This document shows positions 1 to 11,420 of a DNA stretch of 64,000 nucleotides, one piece after another. The stretch is from contig OZ024936.1 in assembly GCA_964017235.1 (NCBI GenBank), positions 90,556,537 to 90,620,536 of the forward strand, written 5' to 3'. This DNA comes from Sabellastarte sp. h YS-2021 (taxonomy: Eukaryota > Annelida > Polychaeta > Sabellida > Sabellidae). Both the position numbers and the translations under genes were made by a program. Below the pieces are notes generated by a model. It did not search any database. It saw only the letters and a list, made by a program, of their open reading frames with translations, and was not told the DNA's origin. Within the stretch, counting starts at the first letter, position 1; each line of letters opens with the position of its first letter.

Positions 1-226
1 CACTGCCACCATTTTTCCCCCCTTTGAAAGAAGGTACTTTTGTGTACTTGTTTATTGTGTACTTGAGGTACAGTGAATGCCCTTAACCTACCTGCAGTCT
101 CTACCTGCATTGTTTCTAGCATTACAAAATGCAAGGGCCCTATCAACCGGCCCCTTAGCCTGGGAAACATTCATACTCAACAACTTACCAACTTTCAAAG
201 CATTGGTGGATGCATTGGTGAAAAAC
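1..226. other. No gene recognised
   Basis: This stretch lies beyond the readable part of the gag fragment that follows it on the minus strand. If it continues that element, the reading frame is lost. I see no splice-site pairs, tRNA-like boxes or terminal repeats here. Confidence 0.5.
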
Positions 227-1000
227 CTAGTAACCTGGGTATGACCACCAATGGACGTACCCATGCTTACTCGTTTTTTGTAACATCGTTTTTGTCACTG
301 CCTTAGAAGTAACCCTGTCCTTGTTTTGGCTAGCATGGACGAATTTGTGAGGCCACTTGACCCTATGGGGAACAAAACAACTCCACAGACCCACCCCTCT
401 GGGACTTAATTTTTGTGGCTTACCTGGTATAGCATTTTCTGCCAGGTGCCTAAGCCTTTCCTGAACTTGCTCTTGAATGTTTAATTCATGCCTCAACCTA
501 TCAGGAGGAGGAACATAACCCCTACGCTGGGACACTGGTGCGTCATTTACATCCAACCTGCCCTGTGGCAGTTGGACATGTGTTTTAGCTTTACTTTGAC
601 ATTTGGAATTTTTAACCGGGGCTTTGACTTTAGGTTAAGTACCAGCACTGGAAAGAGTGTTTTTTTCAATACCGTCTAAATGTTGACCCATTGCACTCAA
701 TTGCTGCAGAATTTTTTGGTTAATAACTGCCTGATCAGAGGTGGAGGAACTCGAACCCAAGGTGCCAGGGACACTGTCCCCACCACCACCAGTCTGTCTG
801 TCTGAAGCAATGGAGGACAAATTTTTATCCGCACTACGAATGAAATCAGATATGTCAATGTCCAACTCACTGTCTTAAAGTTCAGAAAACACTTGCCCGG
901 CCTGCGCTGACTCCATGTGACTCCTCGACGCCGTCATGAAATCTTCGTCAGAGGACAACTGTAACTGGACAGGAATGCTGCACTCTCCTCTGTTCGATCT
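227..1000 (-). pseudogene. Gag fragment of a YR (DIRS/Ngaro-type) retrotransposon
   Basis: Read on the minus strand from about 1000 down to 227, one frame gives a gag-like protein N-terminus. It has an acidic stretch (SSDEDFM), a polar low-complexity stretch, a heptad-like stretch (INQKILQQLSAMGQHLDGI) and then RLRHL followed by KWPHKFV and NKDRV. The last blocks match the RLTELRHL / DWPQHFI / HKTRP blocks of the better-preserved gag at 47500-48177. In-frame stops occur near 880 and at about 635, and the frame is lost below 227, where the conserved YDDL/QW block should follow. It is a dead fragment, and no RT or recombinase follows it in the window. The family assignment rests on motif order and spacing only. 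Confidence 0.6.
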
Positions 1001-1254
1001 GAGGTTATATCTGTTCACCTAAGACTAAAAATATTTTTTGATGTGCACTGGTCAGCTTTCAAAATCAAAGTGACCTGCAAACTGGAGGTGGCAAGGACAA
1101 GTGAACCTAGACCAATAAAAATCAAGATAACAAACAGCATGGCAGTAGCTGAAATAAACTTAAGGTGGGGCATAAAGGAATGAGCCCCGAAACACCTAGA
1201 TATCTCCTAGCAAACATATATTCAGAGCTACATTTCATTGCCTGGTGAAGTTGT
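1001..1254. other. No gene recognised
   Basis: This is intergenic sequence between the gag fragment and the first copy of a diverged 0.5-kb repeat. I found no coding or repeat signature. Confidence 0.4.
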
Positions 1255-1760
1255 CTAGCCAGACTTCAGGAAATATGACACCTCAGAACACCATAGAATT
1301 TTATAAACAGACGTTCAGTTTGAAGGTAATATACCTGTACATCCAAACTAATTATTATGAATAAACAATATGACGCCACAGAATTCCTTGGGGATTTCCT
1401 CACAATATTTTGTCATTGCACCACCAACTCCGAGAATTATATGAGTACACCACCACAGTATTACTGCCAATCCAATAATTGTAAGGGTACATAATCACTC
1501 CATTTTTCAAAAGTAACGTTCAAATTGTAACAGATTCGTTTATTTATTTATTTTCTTAGAAACCCCAAGGTATCCCGGGAATTCATATTTGTTCGTAAAT
1601 ATCATGAGCTTGGGTTTACAAATTTGGTGGGGGGTGCAATAGGTGGGATAGAAGGTGTAGTAGGAATTTCTTCATCAAAATTCAGAAATTACCATAAACA
1701 ACAAGTCAAATGCATGATGAACTTGCCAATAAAGAAAAGAAACATACTTTGACTGATGAT
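1255..1760 (+). repeat. Diverged direct repeat, copy 1
   Basis: About 500 bp that reappear in the same orientation at about 2905-3490. Shared landmarks in the same order include cagacttcaggaaatatga, cctcacaatattttgtcatt, atttattttcttaga and caaaattcagaaattacc. The last part runs straight into the SCAN-like gag fragment at 1680-1915. The repeat therefore probably comprises the 5' region and gag start of one retroelement family. The copies differ by many substitutions and short indels, so this is an old duplication or two old insertions. Confidence 0.7.
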
Positions 1761-1915
1761 GCAATTCTACAGAAGTTTGTACAGACCTTGAAATGCTCAG
1801 GTAAGTTATTTTAATTGAAGAGTTTAAATGGTATATTTGTGATGACATTAAAACCTCTGTGGATGAACAGAAAGTAGAAAATTTGCCAAAAAGCAGCAAT
1901 TTGAGACATCCTCAG
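1680..1915 (+). pseudogene. Ty3/gypsy-type gag (SCAN-like region) fragment
   Basis: On the plus strand, allowing frame changes, the translation resembles the SCAN-like part of metazoan Ty3/gypsy gag. It gives a segment corresponding to 'hVEFA.EKE', then a TDDAILQKF-like stretch, and then a DDIK...VDEQKVENL-like stretch ending near 1890. The same protein segment occurs on the opposite strand at about 3790-4060. The two DNA copies are therefore inverted relative to each other: the block around 1829-1885 is the reverse complement of the block around 3785-3835. Stops and frameshifts are frequent, so it is not functional. Confidence 0.5.
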
Positions 1916-2904
1916 AAGACACACAGTTTTCATTATAACAATAGTCATTTTTAACATGGCACATTTTTAATATGGCACATTTGAAGCAAGACCGTTGGTA
2001 CACAGTATACCGCATTCCCACTTAATCCCCCATTTTTATGGGTGTAAAATTTGATTGCTATAAAATACAACCACTAATAGATCAAACAAAGGGTTTTAAA
2101 TATAGCAGTGGTGTAAAATATGGTGTAACAATAGTTCACACTATTATGAGCACTGTAACAACACATATTGGAATTGTGCTTCACTACCTTGTTGTCCAAA
2201 TGTTACTTTGGGGGAGTATTGGCGTGGAATCCAGCAATGCCTTGGGGCAGCTGTGGATTACCAGATCTCCACTATGTCCACTTCTGTCTGTACTCGCTTG
2301 GCAGCAACTATTGAGAGGTCTAGGATCGCCTGAAAGACAGAAGCGAAACACTTGGTAACTCTTTCACAGTTTATTCTAGTTCAATAAACACAAGTCCAGT
2401 GTTCAATAAACACAATAACAGTTCAACACATTCTTTCGAGTGAGAGATCCAACTAAGCTCTCCCCCTCTGCATACTATTTCATGTTCTTTCACTTGTTAT
2501 TGTCCTGATGTCCCCTTTTCTAAGCTCAAGGCTGAAGTTCTTATACTAGTTACTGTACACTAACACATATTATCTGTCACCAATTACTGGGTTTATTTCT
2601 AAGAGGTCTATCTCACAGAAGTGGGGATTGGCTGCGACTATTATTAGAAGCGGTGTGCTATGTGACTATTGATTTCTACTGTTAAGTCCAATGAGAGTTA
2701 ATTTACTGAGGCACTCTGCCTGTGTTCTATGGAATTTAAAGATTATTAATAATTAAACATTTTCATTTAAATTCTTCACCATTACACTTGTCCTTGGGGA
2801 TTGAGCTGCAGTTGGAGGTTATAAAGTCAAAAGTATATTCAAAGCTGCAACTCTTGCAGTGCCTAGTAATGTTTCAATCTCATTAGACTGATTGTTCAAG
2901 TCGT
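1916..2904. other. No gene recognised
   Basis: Non-coding sequence between the two repeat copies. A 106-codon open frame at 2038-2358 has no recognisable motif, and I take it as chance. The run near 2370-2420 repeats 'ttcaataaacacaa' in a short imperfect tandem. I see no terminal repeats that would define an element. Confidence 0.4.
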
Positions 2905-3490
2905 ACAGCCAGACTTCAGGAAATATGAGGCCTCTGAATTCTGTGGAGTTTCCTAGCAATATTGTATAAATAGACGTGCAGTTTGAAAGCAATATACCTG
3001 TACATCTAAATTCATTAACATTAATAAATAATACGATGCCACAAAATTCTTTGGGGATTTTCTCACAATATTTTGTCATTGCACCACCAAATCTGAGAAT
3101 GGTTTGAGTGCACTCCCATAGCAATAAAACCAATCCGAGAATTGTAAGGATACATTATGACTCCATCTTTCAAAAGTAATATTGAAATTGTAATACTTGT
3201 TTAATTGCTTATTTATTTTCTTAGAGACCCCAAGATATCATGTGATTTCATGTTTGTTCGTTAATATCATGAGTTTGGGTTTACAAATTCGAAAAGTGTA
3301 CTGGTGACATAAAACTTGGAGCTCCAGAGTTGCTGTAGTTGGTAGTATGTGGGATTGCAATATGGAAGGTGCAGTAGGAAATTTGGCATCAAAATTCAGT
3401 AATTACCATAAAAAACAAGTCAAATAGATGAATTCTATGAGAATTTGCCCATGAGAAAGGGAAGTGTACTTTGATGATTCCACAGAAGAT
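2905..3490 (+). repeat. Diverged direct repeat, copy 2
   Basis: Second copy of the repeat at 1255-1760, in the same orientation. It keeps the landmark blocks and also the first part of the following gag segment (aattaccataaaaaacaagt, then tttgcccatgagaaagg). Homology stops near 3490, where sequence derived from the opposite strand of the same gag begins. This looks like an inversion breakpoint inside an old element. Confidence 0.65.
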
Positions 3491-4420
3491 GTCGTTTGGA
3501 TTTGGTGTTGCTTCCTTTTGCCTCTTTTTCTTTCAGAGCCAACAGTCAGACATAAAATGCCCAGTTCGTTTTACAAAAATGACACACATGAGCATCTGAA
3601 TTTCCTATCCTGACTCATAGTCTGATTTGCAGTTTGAACCTTATTGATTTTTTTGGGAGCTACATATTCAGATTTTGTTTTCCTATTTCAGGATAAAACT
3701 TTATTGTGAAATCAGAGTACCTGTTCTTGTTAAAAGAGGACTTGTGAGTCAGCACATATTTATGAGCATAAGCTGATGTACATTTTGCGAATTTTCTACT
3801 TTCTGTTCATCCAGAGAGGTTTAATGTTATCACAAACACACTGTTTTAACCCTTCAATCAAAACACCTTGTCAAAGGTTTCAAAGCCTGTGATAACTTCT
3901 CTATGATTACACCATCTGTCATAGTTCACTTCTTTCTTATGGGCAAAACTCCACATGAGTATGATTTTCTTGGTTACGACAATTTCTGAATCTTTGACAA
4001 CATGCCTCTGGTACCAACTCATATGCTTTTAACATAGCATTTTACAAACAGTTGTACTCCACACATTCAAAAATTGGTAAAAGCTGGAAATGCCTCATGG
4101 GCTTTTTTTACCAACTACTGATTCATTGAGAGGTAGTACCAGTTGCACATTTTACCCAAATCAAATTTAGTAGTAACTTTTCAAGTGCAATTCCATTTAG
4201 ATTGAGTTATTAAGCTTTTATTTTATTTTCATGAAGAAGCTCTTCTTTTCATTGGTGACCCACAAGTTCTTCCCTCTATTCTTGAGCCTGAAATTCGAGT
4301 TCTTTTTGCTTTTGAGCTTCAAGCTCTTTTTTCACTTTTTAAGTATTAAGCACTTCTTTTATTTGCTGAAGCTGTTCTTTTTGCTGCTAAGCTTCAACTT
4401 CTTCTAGTCCGGAGGGGTAG
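3490..4420 (-). pseudogene. Ty3/gypsy-type gag relic: charged N-part, SCAN-like domain, zinc knuckle
   Basis: Read from 4420 downward, the broken frames give in order: a charged, coil-like stretch rich in K, E and Q; a SCAN-like stretch with AYELVPEACCQRFRN followed by a THVEF-like block and a KQCVCDNIK / DEQKVENL-like block; and a CCHC-like knuckle near 3545-3600 (C.FCKRTGHFMSDC-type, read across one frame change). SCAN-like gag followed by a knuckle is characteristic of a large group of animal Ty3/gypsy elements. Many stops are present, and no protease, RT or LTR was found. It is old and inactive. Confidence 0.6.
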
Positions 4421-4739
4421 ACTTATGTTTTTGAGATGGATGTTTTTTCTGTAAAAAGTATGAGAAATTCATATATGCAAGTCTTACAAATGTGAACATC
4501 ACACTTTCCTTTGAAAAATTACTTTAAAGTTAGGTACTGTCACAGAAATTCTAACCAAAAAGGGTCTTTTTTTGCAAAAACACATCTACAGATCATACAA
4601 ATGATATCATTTGTCAAAAACCCTTTATTAAATGTTATTACATTGCATTACCATGATCCCTGTAAGATTAAATGTAATGCTTTAATATGTATTCCTAATA
4701 ATATATGTTCTTGACCACACTATAACAACATGCCCCTTG
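4421..4739. other. No gene recognised
   Basis: AT-rich spacer. A 67-codon open frame at 4511-4714 carries no motif I recognise. Confidence 0.4.
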
Positions 4740-5260
4740 GTAAACATGAAATCAGTGCCTGGAAAGGCAGTTCCAGAAAGTTTATGTGTATTTAGGTTTC
4801 TGGAAGGGACCAAATGTCTTTTGTGGTGCAGTCTCCTAAATGTGTAGCCAAACCTTCATGTGATGCATCAGTAAATATCTGAACGGGTTGATAAAGGGAG
4901 CGCAAAGCCCACCGTAGAGGGCATTTTCTTGTTTCAACCACCAAAGAAGATGCAGGTGAAGGAACTGTAAATATGCTTTTCCAGAGATTCTTGAATATGC
5001 CAGTGGTTCTTCAGATGCCATTGTATGCGCCTCAGTTGAAGGTCTGATGGTGCCTTTTTCTCTGTTGTGGATAGCAGACCTATTGGGGACGTCAAATGGC
5101 TTTATGAGCAATTTGGTCTTGCAAAAAGGGGGTTAATTTTTCAGCCTAGGGCCTACCACCTCTCTGTGGTGGATTTGACCACTCCTTGAGTTAAATAGTA
5201 CTTGGACCTTACAAAGGTGCAAAGCTTTCAAATTTTTACTAAAGTAGCTATTGCAATGGG
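4740..5260 (-). pseudogene. RT-end/RNase H fragment of a YR-type retrotransposon
   Basis: Reading the minus strand with a few frame changes gives the connection and RNase H region typical of DIRS/Ngaro-like pol. From about 5230 there is a segment that in intact relatives reads 'T.ERW..L..KI..LL', then LTSPIGLLST.EK, then RIQWHLKNHWH, an ESLEKHI block, LLWWLKQENALYGG and finally the RNase H strand QIFTDASHEG with its first catalytic Asp at about 4860. INFLELPFQALISC follows and supplies the Glu-containing helix. Stops and frameshifts separate the blocks. It does not match the Ngaro-like elements later in the window closely and so represents another family. Confidence 0.7.
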
Positions 5261-5900
5261 GTGCATCATTTGACCAGTACTTCATAACTTGGCCTGGTCT
5301 AGTGCCAACAGGGTTGGGAGATGGATGTAAGCTGTACCAACTATTCTGGGTTTTAGATAACTCCAAGAACTGATAGTCTAGAGCTAGCCCTTGTTGCCAA
5401 GATGAGAAACTTGACCATCCATAACATGTAAATTCATTTTCTAGACCATCTATAACATGTAAATTCATTTGCAAAACCAGTCCTCCAGGGATAAGGCTAC
5501 AGAGATTTTTCTAGATTGTTGACTTCTTATATAGCATAGGGATTTTCATTTCAAGACTGGGTGTGTACTCATAATCAAGAATAAAGGACCAGTTCAAACA
5601 TGAATGGTCACCCCTAACAGTCTAACAGTCTTTTCTTATTCCTAAAGATCCGCTTCTGAACTAAAAGCTGAATAGAATGTGGTCTGTCCCACCAAAAGTG
5701 GGTTCCGCATCTTGAGGCCGTTTTTGATAAAGGTTCTTCAATGAGGAGGCAAACTCCCAATAACCAGAAAACCGAGGACTAATGTTGTTGTGTATCCACT
5801 GGTATGTTATCATAAAAGTCTGCCTCCTGTTCCAAACCCAGAACCAAAACACCAGAAATAGCTTGAGGAAAGAATGAAGAAGCAGACAATGCCCCAGCTG
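5261..5900 (-). other. Possible continuation of the pol relic, unresolved
   Basis: Minus-strand open frames at 5133-5474 and 5661-5852 continue in the direction expected for upstream pol, but I cannot align them to an RT motif. A short direct repeat (ctataacatgtaaattcatt, near 5417-5470) lies inside. The call is tentative. Confidence 0.25.
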
Positions 5901-7540
5901 GGGATAAGAGACTTTGAGCTAAACCATGGTGAACACCAGATCCTTATAAGGCTGTGTAGATGAAGAAGGTAACAGGTTTGATCCTACCGTTGAGAATGAT
6001 TCCAACCATGCAAATCTTGTTGACCATGAAATCTTGTCTACCTAACCAACAACAATGACTTGGGAGGGCTCCACCAAAGCATCCAGTTTAGATGTTTTTC
6101 TCTTTGATTTTGTTGGTAGGAGTTACGAGTTATAAAGCAAGTCGTAATATGACCACATCCTCATTTCTTCTGTCCAGATGAAGACGCAACCTAGTACTTG
6201 ACACAGTTACAAAATTATCAAATTTTTGAGCTTAAAAGCACTCCCAAAATGATTCATATCAAATTTAAAGGAGGAAGTCATATTATAGCCACCTAGTGAG
6301 TACAGGAAGCATTAGTCCTCTGGCGAGTATGAGGGCACTATGCTATTGTGGCCAGAGGAGACTCAACAATCTTGGTCATGATATTTGTTGGAGCTGGCTC
6401 GCGCCAGGCCAAAGGTAGTAGTTTGTTAGGTAAGATGTTTTCGCAATGAAAAAGTAACTTAGGGTCTTTGGGCATTGGATAATTACTCTAGTTTCTCAAT
6501 TTGCTTAGATCAAAATCATATATACATTGGATGTAGATTGATTTAACACATCAAATGTTCAAATTTGAATGAATCACCTGACCTGGTTTTATTCACATTT
6601 TTGTCACACATTTTTGTGCAATAGAAGATAATAATTCATTTATAATACTTTATTAGTATATATTAAAATAATGTGGTGTAAGTTAATTACTTTATATATA
6701 ACTTATCAACCAGTTAAGACAGTGAGAAAATCAACATAAAAGGATCAACCAGTTAAGACAGTGAGAAAATCAACATAAAAGGCATAGCTTCCTGCTGAGA
6801 CTGCAGGAGACCTACAACATTCAGCCTGAGAAAATTCAATTAACTCATCACTAATCAGAACAGGCCTCATGTCACTATGTCTATGTTAATAGGAAGCCAT
6901 TCTCTTCATGTTGTAGGATTCCAATTATTTTTAAGGAAAATCGAGTCATCCTATTCCCCATCTCATGTGAAAATATGGCCGACAACTGAGGTATAGTTTT
7001 GAGTTACTTGCATCTACAAACAGAACAACACCACACTTGGAACATTACCAACCATATTGCAGTGAGAGTGATCAGAGAAGTAAGACTTGAACAAGTACAC
7101 AGCTACACCACCAAACCAAAAAGCTTGGTTTAACTAGCTTGGTTTAACTAGAAGCATATGATGATCACTTGTAACACTGCCGATTATTTGAGCAGCACAA
7201 CAGAGGCGGCCTCACCTCTAGCCAGAGCAAGATGGATTTCATTCGTAATCACCATCTGTCAAGTGACAAAACTTATAAGCTAACTGATTGACATTCTCAA
7301 GTCCATAACCAAGGGCATGGACATTTAACTGAGAAGCGGCTGCTCACTTCACAAGTTTTATTATGAAATACAAGCCTGGCACAGGTCAGTAGTTCTTGAT
7401 TCATCAGATGAAAATGAGGTGAAATGGTGATTTAATTATTGGCTTTCTACATCAGAAACAGTTTTAAAGAAGTCACATATTGCTTGGTCTGAAGTAGCAG
7501 AAAGTGTCAAAGAGTCAGTGCTGGAAAATGCATCCTGATC
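5901..7540. other. Non-coding stretch, no gene recognised
   Basis: About 1.6 kb without coding signals on either strand, apart from the tandem duplication noted at 6705-6782 and a short doubled motif (agcttggtttaact) near 7121-7150. Confidence 0.45.
6705..6782 (+). repeat. 39-bp perfect tandem duplication
   Basis: Two adjacent copies (6705-6743 and 6744-6782) of a unit beginning atcaaccagttaagacagtg and ending ataaaagg. I see no difference between the copies, which points to a recent slippage or duplication event. Confidence 0.85.
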
Positions 7541-8039
7541 TTGGTAATTTCATTTGAGACAAAAGTCACAAAGAGATTAGCAAGGCATTTCTTAGAGTCA
7601 TGGGAAGGAAATAAGTTTCAGGAACAGAATCCAATGCAGACTGTAAGACCTGCCACAGTTTCTTTAACTCATGAGCATTTTTTACAATTAGTTGGATTGT
7701 CCATGTGGACTAATGAGTTTCATCAATCTGTTGACGTAGTCAAGCTCATTTTATGGTGACTTATCCTTGCATCATATATGTTCAAACTGACACCTTTTGC
7801 TAGTATATAGGAATCTGAAAGCCATTCAGCAGCCCCTTTTGTAAATGTGCTGGACACCATGGGAGCATGTTTATCAAAACAAAGTCCCTCATCTCGTGAT
7901 CTGTATAACACACTGGGAGACTGTGTCAACACAAGATATATGACAAGAGGCTTTAATGCACTGTGTTACATTGATCTTCATGCATTTACTGGCTGATCTT
8001 TGATATTGGGCAAGAATGACAATAAAATAATTCTTGTAA
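7541..8039. other. Unassigned stretch with short open frames
   Basis: Open frames occur on both strands (7541-7759 plus, 7723-7932 minus). Neither has a domain I can recognise. The segment lies directly upstream of a plus-strand gag relic and could be part of that element. Confidence 0.3.
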
Positions 8040-8700
8040 AAATAAAACTACTGTTGGTAAAGACAGACAGGAAGAGCTTGTTCTTGTCGGGGCAGGCTCT
8101 AGTGAAAGTCAAGATATGTCAGTTTCACAAAAATTAGATACATTAATGAATGCTGTAGATGACATGGGTTAAAAATTAAAGAACAAGATATAAGATTTAG
8201 AAGGCAAGAGGAGAAGGCAAGCATTCCTGATTTCTCTAATGTACCATCAGCCCACAGTTCTCCGCAAGTGATGCATTCAAATGTACAGAAAATTCTGTCA
8301 TGAAGACTGATATGTGTGTGCAATCTGAGGTCGAGAAAACAGTTTGAAAATGCATCATGTGCAGACTATTCAGGTAGGCCCACTTCAACTCTTAAGTCGG
8401 GTAGATATATGGCAGGGGTTACAAACATCACAGTACTAATTAATCGGCCAAAAGATGTGTGTGCTGTCCTAGTAGGTAATAAGGAGCCTTTGTATGATGA
8501 CATGTCAAATGAACAATGGGTGCAAAGTATGATACTGTATACTTTAGAAGAAACTTCAGTTGAAAGTAAAGATTACATGTTGTCATATTTTTCAATGCTG
8601 ATGCAGTATGCAATAGAACTATAGTCAGGTACAGCTCGTAAAGCTCATACAGTGTTGCTTTAAATATAGTGGCATTAGCACTATAATGTCGCCAGTATGG
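8040..8700 (+). pseudogene. Gag fragment of a YR retrotransposon (separate family)
   Basis: The plus-strand translation first gives a coil-like stretch (SQKLDTLMNAVDDMG). After a frame change the diagnostic gag block follows at about 8480-8650: NKEPLYDDMSNEQWVQSM, then a DYMLSYFS segment, and after one stop TARKAHTVLL. This matches, position for position, the YDDL.I.QWV / CMLDYL / SAKACHAVIL series in the gag at 47500-48177. It is clearly diverged from that copy and interrupted by stops. It may be a remnant of a third YR family in the window. Confidence 0.65.
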
Positions 8701-9196
8701 ATTCAAGTAGGAACTAGTAATGATCAAGTATCAGGAATGCGAGTTGAAAATGAATAATATGAATCTTTGTGGTTTTCAGCTGTATGAAATTAGTCAGTAT
8801 ACTAGCATTAATAGATCCTGTGCGAAGCAAAGTGCACATTATTGCCAAGTGAGTAATTCTACCCTTGACAAACACTGAAGTATTTATTTTAATTCCATTA
8901 CTAGTGACTTCCTGAGATCTTTCTCTAACTTTGAAACTGTTGATAGTTCAAGCAATGAAAATCGTGAAGGTTATAATATTGCCAATAGTCTGTCGACATG
9001 TCATTCTCACAACTTCTTATACTTGTACAGTAGACAAGAATTGTCAATTTTACTTGTATAATTATGTGAGTAGTTTGAAGTAGTTTGATCACATAATCTG
9101 ACCTGAATATTTGAAACAACACTGGAATCTTCATGGAGACAGGATGAGATTGTGTCCATGTAGGTAGGTTGGTGCATGGACATGTTGTTCATTTGT
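8701..9196. other. No gene recognised
   Basis: Spacer with overlapping short open frames on the minus strand (8925-9192). These lack motifs and are most likely chance. Confidence 0.4.
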
Positions 9197-9371
9197 TTAT
9201 TTAGTGTTTTACCTCCCGCCTAATACTATATAGGTTATATTATGATGGATAGTCGGAAGGGCAGAAAAAAACAGTTCATACATTCGGTCAAGGTTCTGAA
9301 AAAACTGCCAACCAATGGAAAGGAACTTCCAGCTATGCCACATGACATTAGGCCAGGATTGGAACTCTAAA
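9197..9371 (-). mobile_element. SINE-A, diverged 5'-truncated copy
   Basis: This matches the body and 3' part of the tRNA-headed SINE seen intact at 48189-48423. The T/A-rich tail is at the left (tttatttagtgttttacctc), followed by tagtcggaagggcagaaa, aaaactgccaaccaatgg and the catgacattaggcc block. The tRNA-like head beyond the B box is missing or unrecognisable. It has more mismatches than the other copies and so is an older insertion. Confidence 0.7.
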
Positions 9372-9399
9372 ACTACAGTATAAACATGTTGAGTAATAT

Positions 9400-9710
9400 T
9401 GCATCACTCAAGACAATTCTGAAAGTTAACACCATTATTTAAAATTATGTCAATACGGATGATGAAGTCACCACAAATAAAAGATGAGCTGGGGACAGGT
9501 ACCCAAAGATATTTAAGAATTCATCAGAGAATGCATCGCAACATGAACCCAGTGGCAACAATGCCTCAAAAGAGTAACTGACGAACCTATGGTAATAACA
9601 ATTTTTCAAACGACATATAGAAAGGACTGCCATCTATTTGGATATTATGAGTGACAAAAAAGCCAACACCACTACCAAGATTATGGGGTCTGTGACACAA
9701 TTTAGCCAAG
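9400..9710 (-). pseudogene. LINE endonuclease (APE-type) fragment
   Basis: The minus-strand translation across two frame changes gives LGSGVGFFVTHNI, then a 'YRPPGS'-like region ending GSCCDAFSDEFLNIFGYLS, then SFICGDFIIRIDI, where CGDF corresponds to the GDFN catalytic strand of APE-type endonucleases of CR1/L2-like LINEs. The Asn after GDF is replaced and the frames are broken, so it is inactive. No RT follows on this strand, so it is an internal fragment. Confidence 0.6.
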
Positions 9711-10549
9711 TGTGGTTATGGACCAAAGCAAGCTAAGCAAAGCGACCAAGTGGACGTATTATCAGAAATACTGGGACTATTATTTTTATCAGATTCAGTT
9801 GATGATGTCTCCAAGTCTTTAGCCACAGAATTAGTTTCATCACAGCAGGGCAAGCCGCAAACACAGCAAAAGACAAGACAGAACAGGAAACGTCCAGATG
9901 GTTTCAGCAACAGCCAGAAGTATGTAGGCCGGTTTCATTTAATCGACTCACAAGTTGTCAGTTATGGGATCTGTGCCTATAATAGGTGAGTCGGTGTGCA
10001 GAATGCATCATTTGGATTGTTTACAGTGAGGACTACAACTGACTTGGACATTTAAGAAATGTTTAAAGTTTTAAACAGATTTTAACACTACAGAATTACT
10101 TCAATGTTAATAGATATTTTGAAAAATATCTTAAAAAGCTGAAAAAAATTTCCTTAAATTTAAAAAGAATTTTTTTATAAAGATGAATAAAATCTGAGTG
10201 TTTACATATTTTGACATTTACTGTGGGACATTTATAAAAACTTGTTTTCAAGTTATTAGACATAACTATTAGACTTGTAATTGTTTGGAAAATCTTTTAA
10301 AGTTTATTGGAGATTTTTTTTGAAATTTTTCGGAAATTTATTTGGCATTGGTACAACACTAGGTTAAATAAATTTCTTGAAATAATTTGCTAGTCCTGCA
10401 AACAAGTAATATATGCCAGCTTCTTGTGTTCCCAGGGTATGCCCTTGTCACATCTCAGATCCTCTCCTCCTGTGCAGCCAATGTACCAACATGACTGAAG
10501 TAATCCTTCAGTAGGTTTCACTATTGTTTTGCCTCTCTTGACAGATTAC
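9711..10549. other. No gene recognised
   Basis: Short open frames on both strands near 9716-9989 could include the start of the LINE fragment, but no motif is visible. The rest, to 10549, is AT-rich with no signal. Confidence 0.35.
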
Positions 10550-11420
10550 TACAGATTTCATCAGACACTGACATATCCTGATTCATTTGCTATGGCTGCT
10601 ACATCATCTGCAGGGATGCTTACAGTGGCTACTCTGCCTTTGTGTGCCCTTATCATATTGTGCAACACAACACATGTCAAAACAATGTCTCTGACAACCT
10701 TTAGCCTTAGCACCATTGTGCCTAGTAGGAACCCAAAATCTGCTTGCTTAGATTCGAAATGCATTCTCCCCTATCCTCCTGCCTCTGGAGATCCTGTAGT
10801 TTGTTATTGTCTGTTCCCTAGTGAGTTGTCTTCTGCTGTACGGTTACAAAGGCCATGACATCAAGATGAAGGCATTGTCACGCAAAAAAAAATGTGCAAA
10901 TCAGTCCCTCCCTGCCCCAGGGGTTCAGGTGGTGGAAGGCTCAAGGTACCATCCTCAATCTTTTTCTTCAACTTGCAGTGGTTAAATATTTTGCATCTGA
11001 TAAAGGTCCACTTGATCTAACATCTTCCCAGAGGAATCTGTAGTCTGTGTTAAACAGGACTAACAGTACCAGGGAAAAGAAGACTTTATAATTGTAGCAT
11101 TCACTCCTAGATTTATTTAGCTTCTTCATGGTGATATATTTCCCATCAAGTGCCCCAAGAGTGTGGGAGCGTTTTGACAGACCAAATAATCTTTCTGGAA
11201 TTAAGCAAGGATGGGCTGGTAGACAATAGGGACAAATTTACACACGGTGCTTCGGTCAACTAGACAGTGATACTATAATGACTTACCTGTTTCTCCTATT
11301 GCCAGGTGTCTTAGTGTTATTGCCAGTTTCAATCCACCTTCCAAGAGCTTCCTAAAATTGATGACTTCCATCTTGATGTGGTGGTGTATGCATTGTTCAG
11401 TGAGGTTAAAAAAATGCAAG
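10550..11420 (-). pseudogene. PIF/Harbinger transposase remnant (DDE superfamily)
   Basis: Read downward from 11420, the broken frames give, in order, a LKLAITLRHLA-like helix region, LFGLSKRSHTLGALDGKYI with the first catalytic Asp (near 11145), KSRSECYNYKVFFSLVLL, YRFLWEDVRSSGPLSDA, a long frame-lost stretch, YSRRQLTRE, RRIGENAFRI and finally VVRDIVLTCVVLHNMIRAHK at 10640-10710. This is the order of a Harbinger-type nuclease (DDE_Tnp_4 family). The 67-residue C-terminal block at 10561-10764 is open. The segment with the second Asp is degraded and stops are present, so it cannot be functional. No MADF/Myb partner gene and no terminal repeats were identified nearby. Confidence 0.8.

Noticed and set aside
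2038-2358. 106-codon open frame as a gene
   Set aside because: No motif, no splice context and no conserved composition. It lies between decayed repeats.
7541-7959. Plus-strand frame as a gag or ORF1 of the following element
   Set aside because: No motif aligned, so I keep it only as an unassigned stretch.
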